Positions 21,981-32,063 of a stretch of DNA of 64,000 bases are shown here, piece after piece. Each line of letters starts with the position of its first letter. Positions within the stretch are counted from its first letter, which is position 1. The position numbers and the translations under genes are program-made. Origin of the DNA: Marinobacter lipolyticus (GTDB taxonomy: Bacteria > Pseudomonadota > Gammaproteobacteria > Pseudomonadales > Oleiphilaceae); assembly GCF_018424605.1 (NCBI RefSeq), contig NZ_QTKT01000001.1:186001-250000 (forward strand), in the 5' to 3' direction. Under the pieces are notes generated by a model that was not told where the DNA came from, ran no database searches, and saw only the letters and a list, made by a program, of their open reading frames with translations.

Positions 21981-23054
21981 TCAGCCCTGGCGTTTCGGCA
22001 AGGTGTCTTTCAGTTTGTCGCGCATGTCGCGGATGGCTTTCTCGGTGGTTGGCCAGTCGATGCAGGCGTCTGTGACGGACACGCCGTACTGCAGGTCGGC
22101 GAGATTCTCGGGGATGGACTGGTTGCCCCAGTTGATGTTGCTTTCCACCATCAGGCCCTGGATGGACCGATTGCCTTCCAGAATCTGGTGGGAGATATCC
22201 TGCATCACCAGCGGCTGGATAGCCGGGTCCTTGCTGGAGTTGGCGTGGCTGCAGTCCACCATGATGGATTTGCGCAGCCCGGCTTTATCAAGAGCCTGTT
22301 CGCACAGGGCGACACTGACGGAATCGTAATTCGGCTTTCCCCCGCCGCCACGCAACACCACGTGACCGTAACGGTTGCCCTTGGTGCGAATAACCGCGAC
22401 CTGACCTTTCTGGTCAATGCCGAGGAAGCTGTGTGGGTGGGAAACCGATTTCATGGCGTTCACCGCAACGTCCAGGCTGCCATCGGTGCCATTCTTGAAG
22501 CCGATTGCCATGGAAAGACCGCTGCTCATTTCGCGGTGGGTCTGGGATTCTGTTGTTCGCGCACCGATCGCGGACCATGCGATGGTGTCCTGCAAATACT
22601 GCGGCGATATCGGGTCAAGCGCCTCGGTGGCCGTCGGCAGGCCCAGCTCAGCGATATCCAGCAGCAGTCTGCGGCCAATGTGCAGGCCCTGCTCGATATC
22701 GAAGGTATCGTTCAGGTGAGGATCGTTGATCAGGCCTTTCCAGCCAACGGTGGTGCGGGGTTTTTCAAAGTAAACCCGCATAACGATCAGCAGCGTATCG
22801 CTGACCTCGTCGGCCAGTTTCTTGAGGCGCGCGGCATAATCCCGCGCGGCTTCGACGTCGTGAATAGAGCAGGGCCCAACCACCACAAACAGGCGATGAT
22901 CCTTACCATCCATAATGTCATAGATGGCCTGTCGGCCATTCTGGACGGTTTCTGCGGCAGCGCCCGAAAGCGGCATTTCCTGTTTCAGCGCTTCGGGGGT
23001 GATCAGCGGTTCCTGACTCGCCACATTAAGGTTCTCAAGTTTGGTGCCCGACAT
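21981..23054 (-). CDS. aroG: 3-deoxy-7-phosphoheptulonate (DAHP) synthase, class I
   Basis: Condenses phosphoenolpyruvate and erythrose 4-phosphate, the entry to the shikimate pathway and so to the tryptophan genes at 5872-8553. The 357-residue protein is of the AroF/G/H type I-alpha class: VVVGPCSIHD with the metal-binding cysteine, RVYFEKPRTTVGWKGL, AIGARTTESQTHREM, and VDCSHANSSKDP. Which aromatic amino acid inhibits it cannot be told by eye, so the symbol marks the family rather than the isozyme. Confidence 0.9.
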   Translation of the reverse strand: MSGTKLENLNVASQEPLITPEALKQEMPLSGAAAETVQNGRQAIYDIMDGKDHRLFVVVGPCSIHDVEAARDYAARLKKLADEVSDTLLIVMRVYFEKPRTTVGWKGLINDPHLNDTFDIEQGLHIGRRLLLDIAELGLPTATEALDPISPQYLQDTIAWSAIGARTTESQTHREMSSGLSMAIGFKNGTDGSLDVAVNAMKSVSHPHSFLGIDQKGQVAVIRTKGNRYGHVVLRGGGGKPNYDSVSVALCEQALDKAGLRKSIMVDCSHANSSKDPAIQPLVMQDISHQILEGNRSIQGLMVESNINWGNQSIPENLADLQYGVSVTDACIDWPTTEKAIRDMRDKLKDTLPKRQG

Positions 23055-23230
23055 GCTTTTATTTTCCCTGGTCCTGAACGATGCAGCGGCTGCCCCGGGT
23101 TTCTGATACCCTGCAGACCGTGCCAGTTATAACGATTCCCGGCGGGGTTTTAATCAAGAAATCCCCGGGGAGTTGGTTATACTGCGTTATTTGATAGACC
23201 ATTTCAACGCTTCTAACGTGCGGAAAACGG

Positions 23231-25054
23231 ATGTCTGAAAAGCGGCAGAAAAAGCCTGCAGTGCTGCCCCCGGAACAGGTGATGGCAAGAGTGGACGATG
23301 TCCTCTCAGGGATCCGCGTGCCGGATTTGCCGTACCCGGTCGGTAAGCCCGGGAACGAGTCGGTCAGTGACTGGAACCCGGTATTATTCTCCTGCTGGAC
23401 CGAACAGCGGGATGAGCGGGTGATTCAGCTCATCCAGTCCGTTTCCCTGACCTGGTCAGTGCGACAGATCAACTCCGCCTACGTTGCCGACCGCATCATG
23501 GATGTGTTTCTCCAGGCAAGCGGGCTGCATCCGGAGCTCGCCCGGCGGGTCGCCCGCCTGCGATTCTTTCTTGCCTGGAGGCTCAATGAGTCCGGAGCGG
23601 AGGCCTTCAGTGACGAACTGCTCGGGTGGCTTGACGGACTGCAGGAGCTTCGTGGCTGGAGTGATTCCGGGGGGCGTTCTGCAAGAGTGCTACTGGATCA
23701 GCTGGATTCCCTGGTGATCTCTGTCTCCGCCTGTTTCGAGCGCGATACCTGCGAACCGTTCAATGCCTTTTGCCGGGAGTGGCAGCAGGATTCCGACAAA
23801 CGCCGACAACAGGTTTCACGGTTCCGTCAGCGGCTGCTGGAAACCGAACAGGGTGCCGCGCGGCAGCGCCGGGCCGATCAGACGGCACGGGCGCTGGTCG
23901 GGCGCGCTCTGAGCGGCCGCCAACTGCCGCCGCCCATTTCCCGGTTCATTCTGAACTACTGGATGCCGCTGCTTAAACAGGTGGTTTGGGCGGGGGATCT
24001 GGAAGCGGAGAACGGTCGTCACGGCAGCAAGCTGCTGGAATGGCTGGTGTGGATCGGCGATCCGTCGTTGTCGGATCAGGACCGTAACCGGCTGTACCAC
24101 GTGGGTGAGCAGATCGGTGACCGGATTCTGGATGTGTGGCGCCGTGTCCACGGTGAGCCGCTTGAGCCGTCCGCGCTTGAAGGTATTGAATCGGTGCTCG
24201 TCGCCCGACTTCGGGGCGAGACCCCTGAGCTTGCGCCAGCGCTGTCTGACGCTCCCGGATTTGATTGGGACTCAGCCTGGCTGTCATTCGCCGGGCCGGA
24301 GCCTGAGGCTCTTCAGGGTCTGCAGGGTGAGTGGTTTGTTGAAGGTGAGGGTGCCCAGGAACAGCGCCGGTATTTCTTCGCCTTGCTGGTCGACAGCGCC
24401 GAGATCCTCTGGACCAATGGCGCCGGCGTGAAACTGGGCGTTCAGCCCTGGCAGGCGTTCACCCAGGCCAGGGACAGTGGGGCGATCCGGCCACTCCCCC
24501 CCTTGACCCCGTTTGGTCGGGTACTGACAGACACCCTGGGCGCGCTCTCAGTGGTCCTGGATCGCCAGAAAGCATTGCGACAGAAAGCCGCTGCGGAAGC
24601 CCGTGCCCGGGCCGAAGCGCTGCGCCAGGAAAAGGAAGCCGCCGCCGAGCGACGACGGGTCGAGGAGGCGCAACGGCTGGCGGAGTTCGAGAAACGTCAG
24701 CAGCAGGAGCGGGAGCAACGCCAGGCCGATGAGAAGGCAGAACAGGAGCGGGTGGCGGAGGAAAAACGCCTTGCCGCCTATGGACTGGTGGACGGTATCA
24801 AGCTCGGGGGCTGGATCGTGCTGTCCAGTGATGACGCCGGCGTGGATCCGCTGAGGCTGAAGCTCGCGGTGCGCATCAATGCCTCCAGCAAACTGGTTTT
24901 TGTCGATCGCCTTGGTCTGAACCGTCGCGAATTTTTGATCGATCAGCTGGTCGAGGAAGTCTTGGCGGGCAAAGTCCGGATCCTCGGCAGTTCGGCGGAA
25001 TTCGATGATACCCTGAGCCGGGTGGTGGGGCGCATCAGAGTCGGGCGCAATTGA
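23231..25054 (+). CDS. DUF1631-like protein with duplicated C-terminal domain
   Basis: Function unknown. The 607 residues are cytoplasmic, with no signal or membrane span. The first about 350 residues are helical. A small domain at about 366-410 (GEWFVEGEG to ILWTNGAGVKLG) resembles, by eye, the C-terminal DUF1631 domain at about 526-607 (GGWIVLSSD to KLVFVDRLGLNRREF), as if duplicated. Between them lies a highly charged Arg/Glu/Gln coiled coil at about 440-517. The next gene, overlapping or 17 nt away depending on its start, encodes a PilZ protein, so a role in c-di-GMP signalling is inferred. A TATACT -10-like element lies at 23178-23183. Confidence 0.7.
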   Translation: MSEKRQKKPAVLPPEQVMARVDDVLSGIRVPDLPYPVGKPGNESVSDWNPVLFSCWTEQRDERVIQLIQSVSLTWSVRQINSAYVADRIMDVFLQASGLHPELARRVARLRFFLAWRLNESGAEAFSDELLGWLDGLQELRGWSDSGGRSARVLLDQLDSLVISVSACFERDTCEPFNAFCREWQQDSDKRRQQVSRFRQRLLETEQGAARQRRADQTARALVGRALSGRQLPPPISRFILNYWMPLLKQVVWAGDLEAENGRHGSKLLEWLVWIGDPSLSDQDRNRLYHVGEQIGDRILDVWRRVHGEPLEPSALEGIESVLVARLRGETPELAPALSDAPGFDWDSAWLSFAGPEPEALQGLQGEWFVEGEGAQEQRRYFFALLVDSAEILWTNGAGVKLGVQPWQAFTQARDSGAIRPLPPLTPFGRVLTDTLGALSVVLDRQKALRQKAAAEARARAEALRQEKEAAAERRRVEEAQRLAEFEKRQQQEREQRQADEKAEQERVAEEKRLAAYGLVDGIKLGGWIVLSSDDAGVDPLRLKLAVRINASSKLVFVDRLGLNRREFLIDQLVEEVLAGKVRILGSSAEFDDTLSRVVGRIRVGRN

Positions 25055-25071
25055 GTGGAACGGGACAGCGT

Positions 25072-25500
25072 ATGAATAACGTGGATTACAGTTTTGGCAG
25101 CGCGGCCGGGAGCGACGACAGGGATTCCGGGACCGGTAACAAACGTGAGGATTACCGGCTCGCGGGCCAGGCATCGGTGACACTGGAGCTGGAATCCGGT
25201 TTGCCGGAAGCCAGCGGCGAAGGAGCGGATGGGCCCTGTACGCTACAGTGCCGCATTCGCGACCTGTCCGCGCGGGGGTTGTGCCTCGTTGTTCCACAAC
25301 CGTTAACCACAGAAGCGTTGTTGCCGGCGAAAGTGACGCTGCATGACGGGGCGGAAGAGTTCTCCCTGGCGGTCGAGGTGAAATGGTGTCGGGCAGGTGA
25401 CCGCGGGCACTGGCTGGTCGGGGTGGAAATTCAGGACTCTGACGACACCTCCTACGTTGACTGGGTGGAAGCCATTGCCAGAGTCATGACCGAGGATTAG
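25072..25500 (+). CDS. PilZ-domain c-di-GMP-binding protein
   Basis: Small cytoplasmic protein (142 residues) with both PilZ ligand motifs intact: RxxxR as REDYR (residues 25-29) and DxSxxG as DLSARG (64-69), then the beta-barrel and a C-terminal helix. It should bind cyclic di-GMP; the downstream target is unknown. The start is placed at ATG 25072. An in-frame TTG at 25051 overlaps the stop of the preceding gene and would add seven residues. Probably co-transcribed with the DUF1631-like gene. Confidence 0.88.
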   Translation: MNNVDYSFGSAAGSDDRDSGTGNKREDYRLAGQASVTLELESGLPEASGEGADGPCTLQCRIRDLSARGLCLVVPQPLTTEALLPAKVTLHDGAEEFSLAVEVKWCRAGDRGHWLVGVEIQDSDDTSYVDWVEAIARVMTED

Positions 25501-25503
25501 GGC

Positions 25504-25544
25504 CATCCGCCACCGGGGCTGTTTACGCCACCCGGTGGCGGATG
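25504..25544. terminator. Long hairpin between the PilZ gene and fabI
   Basis: Perfect 13-bp inverted repeat CATCCGCCACCGG/CCGGTGGCGGATG (25504-25516, 25532-25544) with a 15-nt loop in the 50-bp gap between convergent genes. It lacks a clear T-run, so termination by it is inferred from position. Confidence 0.6.
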
Positions 25545-25550
25545 TCCCGG

Positions 25551-26336
25551 TCAGTCTTCGAGTTCGCCCATGCCGGTGATGTTGAAGCCGGCATCCACAT
25601 ACATAATTTCCCCGGTAATACCGCTGGCCAGGTCGGAGCTGAGGAATGCGGCCGCATTGCCGACTTCCGCGGTGGTGACGTTACGACGCAGAGGTGCCCG
25701 CCTGGCGTTCTCGGCCAGCATGCGGCGGAAGCTCTTGATGCCGGAGGCGGCGAGGGTCTTGATCGGCCCGGCGGAAATGCCGTTCACGCGAATACCATCG
25801 CGACCGAGGCTTGCCGCCATATAGCGAACGTTCGCCTCGAGGGAAGCTTTGGCCAGCCCCATTACGTTGTAGTTCTGCAGGACTTTCTCGGCGCCGAGGT
25901 AGCTCAGGGTCAGCAGCGAGCTGTTCTCGTGCATCATGCTGCGGGCGCCTTTGGCAAGCGCAACGAAGCTGTAGGAGCTGATGTCATGGGCGATACGGAA
26001 GCCGTCCCGGGTGGTCACGTCGACGTAGTTACCGTCAAGTTCGTGGGCCGGTGCGTAGCCAACGGCATGGATGATGATGTCGATCTTGTCCCAGTGCTTG
26101 GCCAGATCCCGGAACACATTGTCGATCTGCTCGTCACTGGCGACGTCACAGGGAAAGGTGAGCTTACTGCCCCAGCTTTCGGCGAATTTCTCTACCCGGG
26201 ACTGGAGTTTTTCGTTCTGGAAGGTAAAGGCCAGTTCGGCGCCTTCGCGGGCAAACGCCTCGGCAATGCCATAAGCGATGGAGTGTTTGCTGGCGACGCC
26301 AACGATCAGTGCTTTTTTGCCACTGAGTAATCCCAT
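25551..26336 (-). CDS. fabI: Enoyl-[acyl-carrier-protein] reductase (NADH)
   Basis: Last reductive step of the type II fatty acid elongation cycle; the triclosan target in other bacteria. The 261-residue SDR protein keeps the FabI catalytic pair Tyr156 and Lys163 (YNVMGLAK) with E. coli numbering, plus [17 protein letters not shown] and [14 protein letters not shown]. It follows the yej genes on the same strand, as in Pseudomonas. Confidence 0.96.
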   Translation of the reverse strand: MGLLSGKKALIVGVASKHSIAYGIAEAFAREGAELAFTFQNEKLQSRVEKFAESWGSKLTFPCDVASDEQIDNVFRDLAKHWDKIDIIIHAVGYAPAHELDGNYVDVTTRDGFRIAHDISSYSFVALAKGARSMMHENSSLLTLSYLGAEKVLQNYNVMGLAKASLEANVRYMAASLGRDGIRVNGISAGPIKTLAASGIKSFRRMLAENARRAPLRRNVTTAEVGNAAAFLSSDLASGITGEIMYVDAGFNITGMGELED

Positions 26337-26401
26337 AGATGTTCTCCCTGCGTTCTTGATTTCCAGTCATTATCCCCGAACTGTCAGAACGGGGGTAACG
26401 C

Positions 26402-28003
26402 TCAATTGGTCGTAGGCTTCTGGTAGAAAAGGGCGGCGTTGAGCAGCTCCTGAGTGTAGCCCTGTTGTGGCGAACGGAACACCTCGCCGGCGTCACCGTA
26501 TTCGACCACGTCGCCGTGTTGCAGCACCAGCAGCTTGTGGCTCAGCGCCCGGACCACTGCCAGGTCGTGGCTGATAAAGATATAGCTTAGCTGATAACGT
26601 GCCTGAATATCCCGCAGCAGTCCGATCACCTGTTTTTGTACCGTGCGATCCAGGGCGGAGGTGGGTTCATCCAGAATGATCACTTCCGGTTGCAGTACCA
26701 GTGCCCGAGCTATCGCGATGCGTTGTCGCTGGCCCCCGGAAAATTCGTGGGGATAGCGATGCCGGGCGTCGGGGTCGAGGCCGACGTCGGTGAGGGCCTT
26801 GATGACTTTGCGATCGTGTTCGGCGGCATCCCCCGGGTTATGGATTTCCAGACCCTCCCGGACAATCTCGGCAACGGACATGCGCGGACTGAGGCTGCCA
26901 AACGGATCCTGGAAAACAATCTGGATTCTGCTGCGATATGGTCTGAAACGTTTCTGATCGAGGCTGCCGATTTCCTCGCCATCCAGCCGGATACTGCCGG
27001 TAGAGGCTGTCAGTTTCAGCAGCGCATGGCCGATGGTGGTCTTGCCACTGCCGCTTTCGCCAACGATTCCGAGGGTTTCTCCGCGGCCCAGACTGAAACT
27101 GGTGTTCCGCACCGCCTGAAAGAACCGCGACGAGCGACCGAACAGGCTCTTCCGGGTCGTGAAGCGCACGTTGAGATCGCGCACTTCCAGCAGCGGGCTT
27201 CCTGAGGCAGGCGTCGTCTCTGGTGCAGCAGGCGGTTCGGCGTCAAGCAAACGGCGGGTGTAGGGATGCTGCGGTGCGCTGAACAGCCGCTCTGTGTTGG
27301 CGTGTTCCACCAGCTTGCCCCGCTCCATTACCGCGACGCGATCGGCATAACGGTGCACTATCGACAGGTCGTGGGTGATCAGCAGAATCGCCATGCCCAG
27401 TTTGTGCTGCAGGTCCCGGAGCAATTCCAGGACCTGCCTCTGCACCGTCACGTCCAGTGCGGTGGTGGGCTCGTCGGCAATCAGCAGCTCCGGTTCGTTG
27501 GCCAGCGCCATGGCAATCATCACCCGCTGTTTCTGGCCGCCGGAAAGCTGGTGGGGATAACTGGCCAGCCGGGTCTCCGGCGCTGCAATGCCCACCAGAT
27601 CCAGTAGTTCGATACACCTCTGGCGTGCCTGGGGGCCGCGCAGCCCTTTGTGGAGCGACAGGGTTTCGCTGATCTGCTTTTCCACGGTGTGCAGTGGATT
27701 GAGCGAGGTCATGGGCTCCTGAAAGATCATGCTGATCCGGCGGCCACGGATCTGGCGCAGGCGCTTGTCGCTGGCCTGCAGCATATCTTCCCCGTGGAAC
27801 AAAATGCGTCCACCGGGGTAGCGGGCGTGACGTTCGTCGAGCAATCGCAGGATCGACAGCGCCGACACAGATTTGCCGGAGCCACTTTCGCCAACCAGCG
27901 CCAGAGTTTCACCCGCACTGATGTCGATGGATAACCCGTCGACGACCGGATCGCCGCAATCAAAGCTGATGGACAGGTCGGATATTTCCAGCAGTGTTGC
28001 CAT
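26402..28003 (-). CDS. yejF: Peptide ABC transporter ATPase YejF (fused double ATP-binding)
   Basis: Powers uptake of peptides through YejBE. The 533 residues comprise two ABC domains in tandem, each with its own Walker A ([12 protein letters not shown] and [12 protein letters not shown]), signature (LSGGQKQR and FSGGQRQR) and Walker B ([12 protein letters not shown] and [11 protein letters not shown]). The start is set at ATG 28003, 1 nt after the yejE stop; a longer frame runs into yejE and adds a non-conserved segment. Confidence 0.94.
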   Translation of the reverse strand: MATLLEISDLSISFDCGDPVVDGLSIDISAGETLALVGESGSGKSVSALSILRLLDERHARYPGGRILFHGEDMLQASDKRLRQIRGRRISMIFQEPMTSLNPLHTVEKQISETLSLHKGLRGPQARQRCIELLDLVGIAAPETRLASYPHQLSGGQKQRVMIAMALANEPELLIADEPTTALDVTVQRQVLELLRDLQHKLGMAILLITHDLSIVHRYADRVAVMERGKLVEHANTERLFSAPQHPYTRRLLDAEPPAAPETTPASGSPLLEVRDLNVRFTTRKSLFGRSSRFFQAVRNTSFSLGRGETLGIVGESGSGKTTIGHALLKLTASTGSIRLDGEEIGSLDQKRFRPYRSRIQIVFQDPFGSLSPRMSVAEIVREGLEIHNPGDAAEHDRKVIKALTDVGLDPDARHRYPHEFSGGQRQRIAIARALVLQPEVIILDEPTSALDRTVQKQVIGLLRDIQARYQLSYIFISHDLAVVRALSHKLLVLQHGDVVEYGDAGEVFRSPQQGYTQELLNAALFYQKPTTN

Positions 28004-28004
28004 A

Positions 28005-29027
28005 TCAGTTCTTTCTCGGATCAAAGGCATCCCGCACGGCTTCGCCAACGAACACCAGCAGGGTCAGCATGACGGACAGGGAAACAAAGGCGGAGATGCC
28101 AAGCCAGGGCGCGTGCAGGTTGGCCTTGCCCTGGGCAATCAGCTCGCCGAGGGAGGGTGAGCCGGACGGCAGCCCGAAGCCGAGGAAGTCCAGCGAGGTC
28201 AACCCGGTAATCGCCCCCGTAAGGATGAACGGCAGGAAGGTCAGGGTTGCGACCATGGCGTTTGGCAGAATATGGCGGAACATGATCTTGCGATTGCCCA
28301 GACCCAGCGCCCGAGCCGCTCGCACGTATTCGAAGTTTCGCGCCCGCAGGAATTCCGCCCGCACCACATCGACCAGCCCCATCCAGCTGAACAGCAGCAT
28401 GATGCCCAGCAGCCACCAGAAGTTGGGTTGCACGATGCTGGACAGGATGATCAGCAGGTACAGCACCGGAAGGCCTGACCACACCTCGATAAACCGTTGC
28501 CCCAGCAAATCCACCTTTCCGCCATAGAACCCCTGGATGGCGCCAACCATAACGCCGACGATACAACTGGCGAAGGTCAGCGTGAGCCCGAACAACACCG
28601 AGATCCGGAAGCCGTAGATGACGCGCGCGGCGACGTCCCGACCCTGATCGTCTGTCCCCAGCCAGTTCTCGAGGGTCGGCGGAGCAGGCGAGGGCTCATC
28701 GAGATCGTAGTTGATGGTGTCGTAACTGAACCTGATCGGCGGCCAGATGATCCAGCCGTTGGCGTTGATCTCGTCGGCGATGAAAGCGTCGCGATAGTTC
28801 GCCTCCGAGGGCAGGAAGCCGCCGAAGGTTTCCTCAGGCACCGCCTCCACCACCGGAAAATAAAAATCGCCCTTATAGGACACCACCAGTGGTGCATCAT
28901 TGGCTATCACTTCGGCAAGCAGGGAAAGCCCGAACAGCGCCAGGAAAATCCACAGTGACCAGAAGCCCCGCCGGTTATTGCGAAAGTTCTTCAGTCTGCG
29001 ACGCTGGATGGGGGTGAGTGTGGCCAT
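28005..29027 (-). CDS. yejE: Peptide ABC transporter permease YejE
   Basis: Inner-membrane permease partner of YejB. The 340 residues show a first span near 20-45, a periplasmic insertion of about 100 residues typical of YejE, then the binding-protein-dependent permease domain. The EAA-type loop that contacts the ATPase is visible (RAARALGLGNRKIMFRHILPN in two overlapping parts). Spacing to yejB is 3 nt and to yejF 1 nt. Confidence 0.94.
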   Translation of the reverse strand: MATLTPIQRRRLKNFRNNRRGFWSLWIFLALFGLSLLAEVIANDAPLVVSYKGDFYFPVVEAVPEETFGGFLPSEANYRDAFIADEINANGWIIWPPIRFSYDTINYDLDEPSPAPPTLENWLGTDDQGRDVAARVIYGFRISVLFGLTLTFASCIVGVMVGAIQGFYGGKVDLLGQRFIEVWSGLPVLYLLIILSSIVQPNFWWLLGIMLLFSWMGLVDVVRAEFLRARNFEYVRAARALGLGNRKIMFRHILPNAMVATLTFLPFILTGAITGLTSLDFLGFGLPSGSPSLGELIAQGKANLHAPWLGISAFVSLSVMLTLLVFVGEAVRDAFDPRKN

Positions 29028-29030
29028 GAC

Positions 29031-30113
29031 TCAGGCACCCTCCCGGCTTTCAAAGTCGATGCGGGGGTCCACCAGTACATAGGTGATGTCGCTGATCAGT
29101 TTCAGCACCAGTCCCATCAGGGTGAAGATGTAGAGCGTGCCGAAAATTACCGGATAATCGCGGTTGAGCGCGGCTTCAAATCCCAGCAGGCCGAGCCCAT
29201 CCAGGGAGAAGATCACTTCAATCAGTAACGAGCCGGTGAAAAACAGGGTCACCAGAACCCCGGGCAGGCTGGCGATGACAATGAGCATGGCGTTACGGAA
29301 AACGTGACCGTAGAGCACCTGCTTCTCTTCCAGCCCTTTGGCACGGGCCGTCACCACATACTGTTTGCTGATCTCGTCGAGAAACGAATTCTTGGTCAGT
29401 AGCGTCAGGGTGGCAAATCCGCCGATGACGTTGGCGGTCACCGGTAACGCCAGATGCCAGAAATAATCGCCGATTTTCTGATACCAGTTCAGTTCGTCGA
29501 AATTGGATGAGGTCAGGCCGCGCAGGGGGAACCAGTCGAAATAGCTGCCGCCGGCAAACAACACGATCAGCAGGATCGCAAAGAGGAAACCCGGTATGGC
29601 GTAGCCGACCACGATCGCGGAACTGCTCCAGACGTCGAAGCGGGAGCCGTCGCTTACTGCCTTGCGTATGCCCAGCGGGATGGATATCAGATAGATGATC
29701 AGGGTTGACCAGAGACCCAGGGAAATGGACACCGGCATTTTGTCGACGATCAGTTCCAGTACGGTGCGGTCGCGCAGCAAGGATTCGCCAAAATTGAACG
29801 TGGCGTAATCCCCGAGCATCTGAAGGAAACGCTCATGGGCGGGCTTGTCGAAGCCGTACATGACCTCGATTTCCTTTAGCAGCTCATCAGGAATGCCACG
29901 GGAGCCACGGGAACCGCCGCCAGAGGCGACCTCACCGCCGGTGCCGCCACCAGTTGCCCGGGCGAGAGCGCCCCCGCCGTGGCCCTCCATTTCGGCAATC
30001 AGCTGCTCCACCGGCCCGCCGGGGGCGGCCTGCACAATGACAAAATTCAGAAGCATGATGCCGATCAGGGTCGGAATGATCAGCGCCAGCCTGCGGAGTA
30101 TGTACACGCCCAT
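29031..30113 (-). CDS. yejB: Peptide ABC transporter permease YejB
   Basis: Inner-membrane permease, 360 residues, with six likely spans. The first starts at [22 protein letters not shown], and the EAA loop is [19 protein letters not shown] Gly/Ser-rich periplasmic insertion lies at about 45-73; a related insertion also occurs in E. coli YejB. Part of the yejABEF operon. Confidence 0.94.
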   Translation of the reverse strand: MGVYILRRLALIIPTLIGIMLLNFVIVQAAPGGPVEQLIAEMEGHGGGALARATGGGTGGEVASGGGSRGSRGIPDELLKEIEVMYGFDKPAHERFLQMLGDYATFNFGESLLRDRTVLELIVDKMPVSISLGLWSTLIIYLISIPLGIRKAVSDGSRFDVWSSSAIVVGYAIPGFLFAILLIVLFAGGSYFDWFPLRGLTSSNFDELNWYQKIGDYFWHLALPVTANVIGGFATLTLLTKNSFLDEISKQYVVTARAKGLEEKQVLYGHVFRNAMLIVIASLPGVLVTLFFTGSLLIEVIFSLDGLGLLGFEAALNRDYPVIFGTLYIFTLMGLVLKLISDITYVLVDPRIDFESREGA

Positions 30114-30159
30114 TTAATGGCTTCCCTTCACCGTTACTGCGTTACCCACAACCTGGGGG

Positions 30160-31983
30160 TCAGGGCTGGATCCACCAGTTATCGATATCAAAGCCATTTT
30201 TCGGCGTGTTCTCGGGCTTCCTCAGAAAGGCCCAGTAAGCAACCCGGTCACGGGGGAGGTACCAATGGGGTACAACATAGTGCCCGTGCAGCAGGACCCG
30301 GTCCAGAGCCCGAACTCGGTAAATTAGTTCCTCACGGTCCGGTGCCTGGATCACTTTGTCGATGAGTTCATCAACGATCGGATCGTTTACGCCCATGTAG
30401 TTGCGGGAGCCAGTTACTTCCACGTTTGAGGAGTGCCAGTATTCACGCTGCTCGTTGCCGGGGGAGTCGGATTGGGGCAACACCTGGGTAATTACGTCGT
30501 AGTCAAACTGGCGTACCCGTTGTATGTATTGATTGGTGTCGACCAGCCGGATGGACACCTCAATCCCGAGGCGGGCCAGGTTGTTTTTCCAGGGCAGCAC
30601 AACCCGTTCAAAGTTCTTCTGATGCAGTAACACCTCGAAGGCCAGGGGGGTGCCCGTTTCGCCGTGAACCATCTTGCCATCGCGGACTTCGTAACCCGCC
30701 GCTTTCAACAGGCCCATGGCCTTGCGCAGGTTCTCCCGGAGTCCGCCTTCGCCTTCTATCTCGGGTGGTTGGTAGACTTCATTGAACACTGCCGGTGGTA
30801 GCTGGTCGCGGTAATCGTTCAGAATCGCCAATTCGCGACCTTCTGGCAAACCGTTCGACGCCAGCTCGCTGTTGTCGAAGTAGCTTTGTGTTCGCGTGTA
30901 TTGACCATAGAACAAATTCTTGTTGGCCCATTTGAAATCAAAGGCGTAGGCTAGCGCCTCGCGCAGACGGGGGTCGGAGAACATTGGTTTGCGGGTGTTG
31001 ATGGCAAACGCCTGCATGCCGGCGGGACGTTGATGCTCAATCGCCTCGGTGATGATGGTGCCATCATCGAAGCGTTCCCCGACGTAGGCCGTGGCCCAGT
31101 TTTTGGCGGACCCTTCCACGCGGAAATCGAAGTTACCGGCTTTAAAAGCTTCCAGGGCGACGGTGTCATCGGAATAGTAGTCGTAACGAACCTTGCCAAA
31201 ATTGAAGCGCCCTTTGCGGACCCCCAGATCCTTTGCCCAGTAATCCCCCAGACGCTCAAAAGTAATGGAGCGGCCGGCCTCAAACGCGCCAATACGGTAG
31301 GGGCCACTTCCCACGGGAGGGGTCAGCCCGTTGCCACCGAATTCCCGGTCCTGCCAGTAATGGGCGGGAAGGATTGGCATCTGGCCGAGGATCAGAGGCA
31401 ATTCGCGATTGGTGGTGTCGCTGAAATCGAAGCGCACCCGGTGTTCGTCCTCTACTGTCACCTTGCTGACGTCGGCGTAGTAATTGCGGTAAAAGGGGTG
31501 GCCTTCTGTGGTGAGGATCTCGAAAGAGAATTTGACGTCCTCGGCGGTAATCGGCTCGCCATCGTGAAAGCGGGCTTCCGGCCGCAGGTTGAAGATAACA
31601 AAACTGCGGTCTTCGGGAGTCTCCAGAGATTCAGCAATCAGTCCATACGCACTGAAGGGTTCATCATCCGAGGATTCCAGTAGCGTGTCATAAACGTACC
31701 CATTGATACCCGAGGCAGCAATGCCCCGGATGACGAAGGGGTTGAATGAGTCATAGCCATTCTCGACCACGGCTATCCGCAAGGTCCCGCCCTTGGGCGC
31801 CTGGGGATTCACATAATCAAAATGGCTGAAACCCTCGGGGTATTTCGGCTCGCCATGCATGGCAATGGCGTGGCGGGGTTCCGCTCCGGTGTCAGCCGCC
31901 GAAACGGTAGCCGGAGCGGCGGTCATCAGAAAAGCCAGTGAACAAAACGACGTAAGGTATGAGGCTATCCGTGTTTTTGTCAT
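30160..31983 (-). CDS. yejA: Extracellular peptide-binding protein YejA
   Basis: Periplasmic receptor that delivers peptides (including peptide-nucleotide antibiotics of the microcin C type in E. coli) to YejBEF. The 607 residues begin with a signal peptide (LTSFCSLAFLMTAAPATVSA, cleavage about residue 30). They match SBP family 5: GGTLRIAVVENGYDSFNP, VKFSFEIL, PVGSGPYRIGAFEAGRSI, LREALAYAFDFKWANKNLF. It is first in the operon, 46 nt before yejB. Only one yejA copy is present here. Confidence 0.94.
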   Translation of the reverse strand: MTKTRIASYLTSFCSLAFLMTAAPATVSAADTGAEPRHAIAMHGEPKYPEGFSHFDYVNPQAPKGGTLRIAVVENGYDSFNPFVIRGIAASGINGYVYDTLLESSDDEPFSAYGLIAESLETPEDRSFVIFNLRPEARFHDGEPITAEDVKFSFEILTTEGHPFYRNYYADVSKVTVEDEHRVRFDFSDTTNRELPLILGQMPILPAHYWQDREFGGNGLTPPVGSGPYRIGAFEAGRSITFERLGDYWAKDLGVRKGRFNFGKVRYDYYSDDTVALEAFKAGNFDFRVEGSAKNWATAYVGERFDDGTIITEAIEHQRPAGMQAFAINTRKPMFSDPRLREALAYAFDFKWANKNLFYGQYTRTQSYFDNSELASNGLPEGRELAILNDYRDQLPPAVFNEVYQPPEIEGEGGLRENLRKAMGLLKAAGYEVRDGKMVHGETGTPLAFEVLLHQKNFERVVLPWKNNLARLGIEVSIRLVDTNQYIQRVRQFDYDVITQVLPQSDSPGNEQREYWHSSNVEVTGSRNYMGVNDPIVDELIDKVIQAPDREELIYRVRALDRVLLHGHYVVPHWYLPRDRVAYWAFLRKPENTPKNGFDIDNWWIQP

Positions 31984-32063
31984 AGATCTCGCACGTTTTG
32001 ATGAATCGTCCAGGAGTCAGTGATTGTTTTTGTTCCCCGGAGTTCCCGCCACAGGCGAATTTC

